From assembly GCA_037447655.1 (NCBI GenBank), contig JBBHKE010002224.1, positions 1 to 64,000 on the forward strand: a stretch of 64,000 nucleotides of DNA, in the 5' to 3' direction. A program made the translations under genes and the position numbers. Position 1 is the first letter of the stretch, and every line of letters begins with the position of its first letter. Under the pieces are notes generated by a model. That model did no database searches. It had not been told where the DNA came from and was given only the letters and a program-made list of their open reading frames with translations. This document shows, in pieces, positions 37,166 through 47,676 of the stretch. The stretch is from Zygnema cylindricum. Its lineage: Eukaryota; Streptophyta; Zygnematophyceae; Zygnematales; Zygnemataceae.

Positions 37166-38556
37166 GTCTCTACGAACGACTACAGGAAAAGGTACAAGTC
37201 CATCCATCAATGGTAAAAGGTACGGTTGGTCGTTTTTGTAACGGGCATGAAAAATTGGCATGAAAAAAGGGCATGATAAACAGGCGTGATAAACTGAACA
37301 GGGTACATGCGGGTGTAACGGGCGTTGATTTACTAGTCGGGTAAAAACAAAAATTCAAGAGAGCTTTACATGTACAGGTAAATTCGATTTTACTGTCCAA
37401 CAGCTGTTTGCCGTACAGCAACATTTAATCATTAATGCTGGTGGTCCAAGCCGTACGAGACTTTGTCACGCCTGCCACGATGCCCCTCTCGAAAAAATCC
37501 AAAAAAATTGAACGCCGGAAAAACCGCTGCAATGTAAAGTACGACGCGTGCTACTATTGACCACATTCAATGATTGACGCACGAAATTTATTTTTGTCGG
37601 TTCTATGCCAGACTGCAGAACAGACAAATCAAAGTCAAAATAAAAGCTGTCCGGCTTCGTGTCAGTGATATCAGGTATGGAATGACGTGGCAATATTGTT
37701 CTGCCGACATTGACGCGACTGGATATGACGGTCCTTAAGATTTTATCGATGACGTGTCGTCAATCTGTAACTGGACTGTAAAATTAGGGTTTCCATTTGG
37801 ACGATGTGCATTTCAGGTTTTGTTTTATTTGACTGAAAACGGCGATGAGACGAAAAAAACAAAAAGACAAAAAGAGACTCTAAGATTTACCTGGATAAGC
37901 TCAAATGATTGGGATATAGCCACTGGATCTGGCGGACCTAAAATGTTTTATTGCCGCAATTTGCGAGAGAAGAAAATAAAAGCTGCCCGTGAAAATTTTT
38001 AAAAACGCGTCTCTGGGAGTCACGAGACGGATTCTGATTCGCCCAGAATTTGGAGTTAATGCTGGAGAGTAAAACATTGAGTCGCTTAAAACAGCCGGAA
38101 AAATATTTTTTTCACATATTTCTGTTTGTTTGAAATATGGTTCATGAAATGGAACCACTACAGTATCGTTTCTATTTTACTAAACTTTGTTTTGACTTTT
38201 GACGCTAGTCGTGATGACGTCATATCCACCCCCTTGTACTCAGATTCGGTTCAATCATAATCAACGAATGACCAAAAGGCAAAGGCTGAGCTTTTATTTC
38301 CACCGACATTTATGAGATTTCGTCAGCATAATTTTTAAAACCATTGAACAGTGCGAAATCCAAGAGAAAAATAGCACTTGCTGGATTTTGTTGCCTTCCG
38401 TAATCGAATAAATATTTTTCATTTGTGGCCAATTAAACTACGTCATGGCGTAATTTATCTTTCGTACTTTTGCGCACTAATACAATAATATCGAACTCAT
38501 TGAAGTCGGCTAGAGCCGAATCATTTTCAGTTCGAGGGGGGTGGATCTGACGAGAA
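37166..38556. other. Spacer without recognised genes
   Basis: AT-rich DNA with several short open frames on both strands, none recognisable. Confidence 0.35.
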
Positions 38557-39182
38557 CAGTACACCGCCAATCGTAATTAGAGTAATGAAAAAATTAGAGT
38601 AAAAAAACAAAAAAAAACAATTAGAGTAATTGACGCTAATTTATGTGATAGAGCTTTTTCAACTATGAAGTTTACTCTAATTTATTTAGTTATTCTATAT
38701 TGGGTTATGTCGGCGATAATTATGTGCGTGATAATTATGAACACTAAATTACGTAGACGTACAAAATGTGTCAGTCCAGTATAGTATTGACGTCATTATG
38801 ACGCTAATAATAATTGTCGCATTGAATGTCAGTTAATGTTCACACTGACGACGATGCTGTCAACAGACGAGAGTTATGCGAACGGTTTTTTTTCGATGTG
38901 ATTCATTTCTATTTAGTGCGATCTCACGTGCGAGCGCGATTCTATTAAATCATTATTTGTACCTTTTTACTTATAAAAGTACAATTTTGCACGGTCAAAC
39001 ATCGTCCGTACTCCACACTGTTTAAAAATAACCTATATTATATTTTTTTACGCTAATTAAACCTCACCTAAATTATAATAATGAAAAAAATAGAATCGAT
39101 TACTCTATTTGGTGTGATAGACTCGAATTTTCAAGCGACCGAATTAGAGTAATTTACTCTAATTACAATTGGTGGTGTACTA
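38557..39182. mobile_element. TACACCG-family element, upstream member of an adjacent pair
   Basis: Left end CAGTACACCGCCAATCGTAA, right end AATTACAATTGGTGGTGTAC. The subterminal ATTAGAGTAA word is repeated at both ends. It directly abuts or overlaps the next element at 39181, so the exact boundary is uncertain by a few bases. Confidence 0.65.
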
Positions 39183-39750
39183 TACACCGCCAATCGCTAT
39201 TAGCGTAGTGTACGCTAATTCCGTCCCATTTTTTTTTTTATTATTCTCCATTAGCGTAGTTCGTTACATTTATTTATTTACCATATTTAGGGTTAATTTT
39301 TAATACCGTACAAAACGGAAGTACGTCATCTTTTAAATAGTGTGATGTACGGTCAAAGTCAGACCGGACAAAAACGTACCTTTTAAGTGAAAAAGTACAA
39401 TTCATTTTGTTTAGTAGCTGCAGACGCATGATAATGTGCGGTCTAAAAAGGGGATCAAATCGGGTTGTCAAATATCACGTTCGCATATATTCCTCCAACA
39501 ACCACGTTTCGACTGTGTGAACGTACGATTTGTGTACGATTTGTCATGTTTTGTACAAATACCTGTATCAGTGTATAAGCATGTTTGCGTCCGACATTCA
39601 CTTTTTTCAAAGACCCGAATTATAGTTATTAAACAATTAGAATGTATGTTTTTTCTCAAGATTTTAAAATTCTAAATTAGTGTAAACCAGGGTAATTATT
39701 CCTACACGCTAAAGAAACTTCAATGCTAATAGCGATTGGCGGTGTACTAT
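39181..39750. mobile_element. TACACCG-family element, downstream member of an adjacent pair
   Basis: Left end TATACACCGCCAATCGCTAT, right end ATAGCGATTGGCGGTGTACTA. The arms match almost perfectly over ~25 bases, better than those of the neighbour at 38557, so this insertion seems younger. No transposase-like frame is seen. Confidence 0.7.
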
Positions 39751-40495
39751 ACTGTGCCACCTAGACCTGATTGTAATATTAGGGTGAACCTCCATCAGGC
39801 GAAAAAGTGAGGTTGTTTAGGGTATTTTCGCATGTGCTAAAGTTACAGTTATTTTTTGTCGTTTTCCTCCATAACTTATAAAAAAACGAGAAAATCCGCA
39901 ACCGTACCAAAAATTAGAAATTACCACCATACAAGTTGCGTTACTCTAAAAATTGATGTGTACAGTAGTTTGTCGTCTAGCATGATACAATTTGTCGTTT
40001 AGCGCAGTTCAACCCACTTTCGCGTCCTTTCAACACATCTTTGAACTTTGCATCAAATCACCTCGTGAGGTGTTTTGAAATAAAGTCATATAAGGTGAGC
40101 GAATAGGTAGACAATGTCGCACGTGTCTAAAGTTTTTTTTACAATTTTTGTGCGCGAAGTACAAAAAAAAAACACACTGCACGTTTCTATCTTGTGCGTA
40201 ATGTTTTGCGTGCGGTGATTTACGTACAGATCTATCTAAAAAACACGTGTCTTCACACATACGGTTGGCCACTTGTCGGCAAGTGGGAAGATGATAAACA
40301 AAACCGCAAATTCTGTGCGACAACGAATGGTATTTTAGGGTTTCGACACGTCGACAATGTGGCGTACGGACATTACGAAGTCATGAAAATTGTACAACGT
40401 GCGGAGAAACGCCTCAAATTGAAGCCGAGTAGAAGTTTCGCCTCATTTTATGTACCACTTCATTTGTCGCAATTCTTCGTACACGTCTACGTAAC

Positions 40496-41448
40496 GGTAC
40501 GTCCCCATGTAAGCGATAATTTGAAAAAGTATTTTTGATTGTAGTGAAGTGTTCCGTGCTACTTTGAAAAGCGTCCTTATGTGCGAAAATGAAATCGAAA
40601 CTTTGAAATGTGACAGTTGTAGACGTAGGTACAACTTTGTGACGGTTGACGACGACTACAAAATTGGTGACGCCAACAAAAACAACGACAATTGTAGACG
40701 TCTACATTTTTGTAATTTTGTGACATGGCAGACGTTTAGGGTTTTGTAACATTATGACGTCACGCTCACTTGTGATGTCACAAATTCAAGAACCTTCGTC
40801 CATGGATACCCGATTTCGTTTTCCTTGCTTTTTTTCGCTCTAATTGCCATAAAAATATACATAATGGTAGTCAAAATAAATATTTTTCAAATATCTTTCA
40901 TTTCATACCAGTTTTGTCGCGCCTTATTCTAAAAAGCGTGAGATAAAAGTGATAGTGTGAGAGGGAGAGGGGAGAGGTGACGACGATGCAAAATTATACC
41001 GAGGACCCATGAATGAAATTGGAGGTTCCAGACCCCTGCAGATTTTTTCCGTACATCCTCGTCTTTTCCGTACATGCACGTGACGAGCAGGGAGAAAAAT
41101 AGCGAGTACTCTCCCTCGTCCTAAAATTTTCCCACTCGTGTGGCGCGTGCGTGGGGCATTTTTCATTCGTTGTTTGGGTGGTACTTTCTCTGAAATTAGA
41201 TCGCTAGGTGACTTTTGATGAAGTTTTTTGACGGGTTGGATTCTCTTGCCCGGTGGTCGAAAAAAGGAAAACGCCAAAATGCGTTCACATGACGACATAC
41301 ATGAAGTACATTCAAAGTATCGACTTGAGGTTTGTTGTAATTTTAAAGAATTGATTTTTTTGTACGGCTAAACTTTTTCTCGTACGGAACTGCGTTTTCG
41401 GTGAAAACGACAGATTAAAGTCGATACTTTAATACATGGGGACGTACC
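40496..41448. mobile_element. PIF/Harbinger-like non-autonomous element (copy F3)
   Basis: Begins GGTACGTCCCCATGTAAG and ends TACATGGGGACGTACC. It shares the interior order of copy F1 (TTGTAGACGTCTACA, GGACCCATGAA, GCACGTGACGAG). The flanking duplication is unclear (TAAC on the left, CCAA on the right). Confidence 0.65.
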
Positions 41449-42993
41449 CCAAGTCACCTTTTTAAGTGACAAGTTATTTGCGTTTGCATCCGAATGCTCT
41501 GAAATATGTACGGAGAATCTTCGCTAAAAAACAAAGTAGCAAAACTAAGTTTCGGCTACATGCGAATGTACCCTAAATTGCTGATGGCTGAAATTTTCCG
41601 TACTATTGGTACTGCTTTCTTTATATATTACATGCTTACTGGAGATATTCCAAGATTCTTCCAATCTTTTCGGCGACAGCATCCACCGTCCGAAATTTTG
41701 CATTTTCTCAATCGCGACGCCATCGCTAACTCTACAAACTGGACGTGTTGGACAAAAAAGATATGGTCAACAACGGAGCAATCAAGACACTACACGTGGC
41801 AGAGACCATGTGCCTTCGGACAGGATGAATTCCGAATCCCCTCAAACCGACGGGAAAATCTTTGACGGAGGATATCCTCTGACGCTCCTTTTGCCACCCA
41901 TTGACCTTCGTGGAAAGGACTTCGATTTAAAACATAACAACGCAATTTGTACAGTGATAAAGTACGCAGGTAAAAGGCCCTAAAAGTGAATGCGTTTGTA
42001 CAAATCATAAATTTCGGCTTCCGTACTGATATTAGATTTAGATTCTGCGCTTTAATAATCTTTGACGATTCTCAGCTTCTGGACACAAGCCTACGTGGCA
42101 CCAAAGGGATAAACCATAAAAGAGGGCTTAAGGTTGAGTTTAACTATAGTGTTATTTTTCACCGGATTTGATTATTGGACTTGACCGCCAGGTAATCCAC
42201 GTGGTACAATGTACGGATATCCGGACAGATGCAAAGCGTACGAAACCATGACGTTTCCCGGTACGGCGGTAAAAGGACCGCGGCCTAATAATCTAAAATG
42301 AATACTCCGGCTCAGGATTTTGCTGGATTCTGCCTCTTCCTTGTCAGCTGTCACATGGCCACTGTTCGGTGTAACGTACTCGTGTTTTATTATTTTCATA
42401 TGCTGCCTTTCATAGTTTCATAGTTTCATGTACTCCAAGTCGAGTGTATGTGCGCCGCCAGTAAATGGCTGTCGATATTAGAGTGGATGCTGTTTTTGTC
42501 GGTCGAAATATGTTTTTTTCATAGATGTTTCATTCGTACTATGCGCACGGTAAAGTATTTTGAAAAAGAATGCATATGCGCATTATTCAAAATTTCACAT
42601 TTTTTAAAATGCGTTGACCGGATTTGACTTATTAATAAAATAGAAAATCGAAGCATTTAATCAGAAATAATACTACAACTTAGGGTATGTGCTCATGTAT
42701 TCAACTACCGGTTTTTTTGTCGTTTTACTACAAAATTCAGTCCCCAACTAGAAAATCTCATTTTGGCGGTTTCAAATTTTCAACCAACGAGCACGCGAAC
42801 CAGCTCAGGATTTTTTTTTTATCATAAATCATCTCGCAAATTGATTTTAGTCAAATTAAAATTTAGTTAAATTATCACCATGATAGCAAATGAAAAACGT
42901 TCACGCAGGCGTCACACGAGTTGGAAAGTTTTAGCACGAGGGAGAATAATCGCTATTCTTTTTTGCGTTAACATTGCTACTGTTAAAATAGTG
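41449..42993. other. Spacer without recognised genes
   Basis: A lone transposon-like end TTAGGGTATGTGCTCATGTA near 42683 has no partner that I can find. Frames at 41506-41983 do not resemble known proteins. Confidence 0.35.
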
Positions 42994-42996
42994 TTA

Positions 42997-43748
42997 GGGT
43001 GGAATTCCATTAGGTGTGGTTCGTTACTGGATGCCGTACAGGTTCGTACATATTCGTACCACGCCGTACCTTAAAAAAAAAGTTGTCAGACGAAAATTCT
43101 TTACTGGAAAGCTGTCGGAAGGCTCCAATGATGTAGGCGTAATTCCTGGCCGTTGGATATTTCACATTTTCAGATCCGCGAAGCAATCGCGCACATCATC
43201 CAGTGTCACGATAGTCTCCTCGCGAGGAGAGTTGTATGATACTAGACGTGTACCATTGGTACACGTGAAAAAGAAAAAAAATATCTGTTTTGAACAAGCG
43301 ATCACAGGTCTACACGTCGTATAGGCCATGTGCCTACGTCGTACGGTCCATGTGCCGCCTGCCACGCTGGATGCAAGTGAGCCGAATTTTTTTTCGCACG
43401 CTCCGTCTGACATCCACCGACATTCAAAGTTTGCTGCGACCTTCAAAGTTTGCCGCGTCTTTTTGCCGTTCCGTTTCGAAATTTTGATTTCCGTTTTCAA
43501 AATCAAAAATCTGGCCGCAAACTTTACGTACGAATCATTAACTACCTCCAGCCGTACAGATATTTCGTTCTGACTTTCCGTTTGAAGATTTTATTTAAGA
43601 TTTTCAAATCTGGACTCTAACCTACGTGGCGCTAATCATAATTGAGGAAGGTTTGTTACTGGCCCGACAAAATGGAATAGTCTTCCAGTAAACGCTGCCA
43701 GTAGATTTTTCCGTACATTTACTGGGACGGCCTAATGGAATTCCACCC
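42997..43748. mobile_element. TTA-flanked DNA transposon remnant (PIF/Harbinger-like, second family)
   Basis: Terminal inverted repeats GGGTGGAATTCCATTAGG / CCTAATGGAATTCCACCC are perfect over 18 bases, with TTA on both sides (42994-42996 and 43749-43751). The 752-base interior has no recognisable transposase. It contains two perfect palindromes, near 43207 (TCTCCTCGCGAGGAGA) and 43250 (GTGTACCATTGGTACAC). A lone related 3' end lies near 52840. Confidence 0.8.
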
Positions 43749-44258
43749 TTAGTTACTTATTTTAAATGTTTATAAAAGATGTAGCATACGAATTGTGTCA
43801 GTCCGTACTAAAGCGTGAAATTATTTTGTACAGACGTACAAAATAAGTGTCAGAAAATGGCGTCGACAGTGGAAATTGAGTGCGTTGCACGGAAAGTCGT
43901 ACGCAGATTCCATTCCAAGTCATAAAGACGAGGGAAAATCGCGATAACCTGTTCTCACATGTCCAGGCATCGAAAATGTGAACACAGGCTATCGTGGCTA
44001 ACCCTAAAAACATGGGAACGTATATCGGTTTCTTAACTCTAATAACGATTCACGTTGTCTTTTTTTTTTTTTAAATTCCGTGCATTACATCCGTACATAT
44101 TTTTCGTACATGAAAAGTATACGAAATTTACGAAAAGTTAAAAAAAAACCCAAAAGATAATGCATAATCGTAAAATTTTCAAAATTTTAATGAATGAAAC
44201 ATCTATGGCTTTTTTTGTGCACGCGCGTCCGGTTTGTCACTTTTTAATTGAAGAATAC

Positions 44259-44696
44259 TAGTGTTGTGTATTGGTAAAAAAGTTATCGCGATAACACCGA
44301 TACCGATAGTTATCGGTTATCGAACGGTCAGAGTTACCGATATATTTGTACTTTCTGTACTTTTTGTCCGTAGTACACGTGGCAAGTTTCCAGTGGATCC
44401 CAAGAATGAAAGGGACAAACCATAACGTCGGATGTGAAAGGTACATCTTTTTATCTGGAGCCGTACTAAAGCCGTACATATCTTATGCCGGCTATTGTAC
44501 TTTTGGCCTGTACAAATGATCTGATTGTTATGCACCTCAGTACGTTTAATTTTGTTTTATGATTTACGTGTATGACTGGCCGTACGTTTATCTGTACGGT
44601 CCGTACATAAATGTCCGTACCGATATATCGATTATCGGCTACCCAAAAGAAGGCCCATATCGGTTATCGGCAAATCCTTACCGATACACAGCACTA
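44259..44696. mobile_element. hAT-like MITE, family TAGTGTTG (copy 1)
   Basis: Ends TAGTGTTGTGTATTGGTAA / TTACCGATACACAGCACTA; flanks AAGAATAC and AGAAATAC match at 6 of 8 positions. The interior is rich in ATCGGTTATCGG and CGCGATAACACCGATA words shared with copy 2 at 50062. Confidence 0.75.
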
Positions 44697-44859
44697 AGAA
44701 ATACCAATTCGAAGGTGAGAATCTTGGCTTTCAATCGCACGCGACAGATTAGGATTCAATCCGACATGTGTGCACGGAGAAAAGGTGTTTTAGGAAAAGC
44801 GTAAAAAACAATAACACCAATAATAGCGAGAGACGTGTGGTCATCTAATTCGATGGTAC

Positions 44860-45447
44860 CATAGTTCAAAATTAGGCGTTTTTATGGTAGGCCTTTGGTA
44901 GGCGCACAAAACTTGGCACAAAACTCGCGCAGAGTAGGCATACTGTATGTGTGTGCGTTATGCACACTCTTGTACGAACGTACGAATATGACGTATCATC
45001 ATAGTACAGCGCACGCCGCCGGACGAATTTTTTTAGCGAACCGACACGGCGTAGGATGACATTCCGCGGGAAAAAAACCCAGAAAAAAAAAAAACCCAGA
45101 AAAAAAAAAAACGCGGACGTAAGTCCTATCGTAAATTTCGTTAAGGGCTTTTTATGTGATCTTCTTAGATCGCTACTTTGATCTGCGACCGTCCGATTGT
45201 TCAAATCTGACGGTTTAAATATAAAATACCTCAAAAAATTTGTCCGAATGTTTTTCAAAATTTAGACATGACGTTTAGTTCTCTATCGATCGATGTGCAA
45301 CTCAGCCCTGTTACTATTATTTTTCATTTTTGTTACTATTATTTTTCATTTTGCGACCAATACAGTATGGGTCTTAAGGCCATATTGTATGTTTTGCGTA
45401 CAATAGGCATATTGTATGGGCCTACTTTCACCTACTTTTGAACTATG
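44860..45447. mobile_element. hAT-like MITE, family CATAGTTCAAAA (copy D)
   Basis: Ends CATAGTTCAAAATTAGGCG / CACCTACTTTTGAACTATG with a perfect 8-bp target duplication GATGGTAC at 44852-44859 and 45448-45455. The longest copy here; about 200 bases near 44905-45120 are not shared with other copies and include a CCCAGAAAAAAAAAAAA run given twice. Confidence 0.85.
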
Positions 45448-45535
45448 GATGGTACGAACGTTTCACGGATGGAAAAAATAATATAAAATCTAAAGGTGTG
45501 TGCTCAATCCTGGACCTGTGGAGAATCTTGATAGC

Positions 45536-46207
45536 CTTCTTCCTAAAAACTGTTTGAAATACAGGAAAATATCGTACGAAATACGTACGATGCAAAAAAA
45601 TTGCGTACTAAAATACAATACTGTACACCGCGCATCGTTATTAGTGTCAAAGTTCAAATAGTGTGTAAGTAAATATACCGTCATTGACGCTAATTAAGAA
45701 TTAAAAAAAAAAAAAATGGTTTATTCTAATTTCAGTGTTAACGCTAATTTGGAACAACAAAAATGGAAAATTTTCTGTACGATTATATACATTATTATAT
45801 GTATTCGTACAAAATATAAAAATCGTACATCGTAGTGAAATTTTATAAATCCGTACATGTCAGACTAGTTTACGTGTCAGACCAATCTCGTTTTTTTAGC
45901 GCGCGTTCCTATGCGTACGCGTCCGATTTAATTCATTTTTTGTAAAATTTTCACTTAGACATGACGTTTAATTCTCTATCGATCGATTTGCAACTCAACC
46001 CTGTTACTATTATTTTTCATTTTGTGACCAATACAATATGGGTCTTAAGGCCATATTGTATGTTTTGCGTACAATAGGCATGTTGTATGGGCCTACTTTC
46101 ACCTACTTTTGAACTATGCTTCTCCTAAAAACTGTTTGAAAAACAGGAAAAATATCGTACGAAATACGTACGCTGCTAAAAATTGCGTACTAAATTATAA
46201 TACTGTA
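45536..46207. repeat. Direct repeat of ~88 bases (45536-45624 and 46119-46207)
   Basis: Both units read CTTCT-CCTAAAAACTGTTTGA through ATCGTACGAAATACGTACG to ATACTGTA. Between them lie a TACACCG-type end at 45624 and a 5'-truncated CATAGTTCAAAA-family fragment (about 45956-46118) ending right at the second unit. The arrangement suggests a local duplication in which the units diverged by transposon insertion. Confidence 0.65.
45956..46118. mobile_element. hAT-like MITE, family CATAGTTCAAAA (copy E, truncated)
   Basis: Only the half ending CACCTACTTTTGAACTATG remains, with GACATGACGTTTAATTCTCT and ATACAATATGGGTCTTAAGG blocks as in copies C and D. The other terminus is missing. Confidence 0.7.
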
Positions 46208-46299
46208 TGAAATCGTACTTTATGAAAAGTAAACAACCGAGTTTCATGCTGTTGAAAGGTTTTAAAAAACCTTTACGAATAAGGTTTTCCCGCCTTTTG

Positions 46300-47676
46300 C
46301 AGCGTCGTGACAAACTGCTTTTGTCGTCGTTATGGCCTGTATAACTATTCAATCGCTGTTGCCACGTGGCGCCATTTCACAGTCTTTCCCCTCCGGCCAG
46401 TCTTTGTTTGTTCCGCCAGACAAAATCGGAAGCTGCCACGTGTCAATAGCGACAAAAGAAAAGAAGCTGCCAAAAAGATGGCGAGTTTTCTGCAGTGCAA
46501 CAACGCCTTGGGTGCGTTTTTTTTTGTGTTTTCTTTTTTTTTGCTGATTTATGATTTCTTACGTCCATGAAACTATAGAATTTTGTTTTTCTTTTTTTTC
46601 AAGTTCAAGTAAAATTGGTGATATTTTGTTCTTAAGGTTCGACAGAATTAGGGTTTTGCATGAAGGGTTTATGTTTTTTTTTCTTTTTTTTCAAAAACCA
46701 ACACCAGGATTTTTTTTTTTTTGTCGGAATTTAACACACTTGTATGATTAGAATATCTATTGAGGGGGAAACCATGTTGACTTCTTCCTCCTTCCTTCTC
46801 CCTCCTCTTACCTCTCGCCCTTTCAAACCAGACCCTTCCTCTTCTCTCCTTTCCCTCCTCCTCTCTCTCCCTCCCCAAATGGTCCTCATGCTGTCCTCTG
46901 CCCCTCCCACACCTCACATCATGGATGTCTCATGCGCATGAAACGCCCAAAAAATAACGAATATGCGCATGAAACAAAATTCAAAAGTTTTTAAAATGCG
47001 TTGACCTACTTTGACTTTATAATAAAAGGAAAAATAGAAAAACATTTAATCAAAAATACCACTACAACTTCATCAAACTTCATTTTTTTTTCACGTTAAT
47101 ACACGCACTGTTTGATTGAAGTTAGTTACTCTAATTTCGATTGTTTTTAAAAAGTGCAATGTACGAAATGTGTTAGTCCGTACTAAAACTGCTCATTATT
47201 TTGTACATTCGTACAAAATAAATGTCAGATAAAAGGCGTCGACAGGGGAAATTGAGTGCGTCGCCACGGAAAAGCGTACTCAGATTTGATTCTAAGTCAT
47301 AAAGACGAGGGAAAATCGCGAGAACCTGTTCTCACATGTTCAAGCGTCGAATATGTGAACACAGACTATCGCGGCTACATCCAAATTAGTGTTAGGTGTA
47401 TAAACTATTGTAAATTTTTGTTGACGTTAGGCCCTTGAACCCCAAATAGAGTTAGTAACACTAATAATTTTTTTACACTAATTATTTCTTAACTCTAATA
47501 GTGATTCACGGTGTACTTTCAACCCTTTTTTTGAAATTCTCCGTACATTGTATCCGTACGTTTGTTCCATACGAAAAGTATACGCATTTTACGAAAGATT
47601 CAAAATCCAGAAAAAATAATGAAATTTTGTATAATGTCAAAATCTGTACGAGTGAGACATCTATGACTCATATCCT
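46300..47676. promoter_or_regulatory. Region upstream of the DUF3326 gene
   Basis: Contains CACGTG boxes near 46362 and 46437, an ATG in good context at 46478 (AAAAAGATGGCG) followed by a possible donor at 46512, and pyrimidine-rich DNA at 46780-46910. The 5' end of the DUF3326 gene may lie here, but I cannot join this ATG in frame to the first sure exon. A TATA-like TATTTATATAG sits at 47773-47783, inside the longer in-frame extension of that exon. Confidence 0.35.

Noticed and set aside
41506-41983. Overlapping frames of ~120 codons on the plus strand
   Set aside because: No recognisable motifs, no splice logic, and they lie between transposon remnants.
46744-46941. Transit-peptide-like frame (Ser/Leu/Pro-rich) upstream of DUF3326
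   Set aside because: Its composition follows from a pyrimidine-rich tract; no in-frame splice to the known exon was found.
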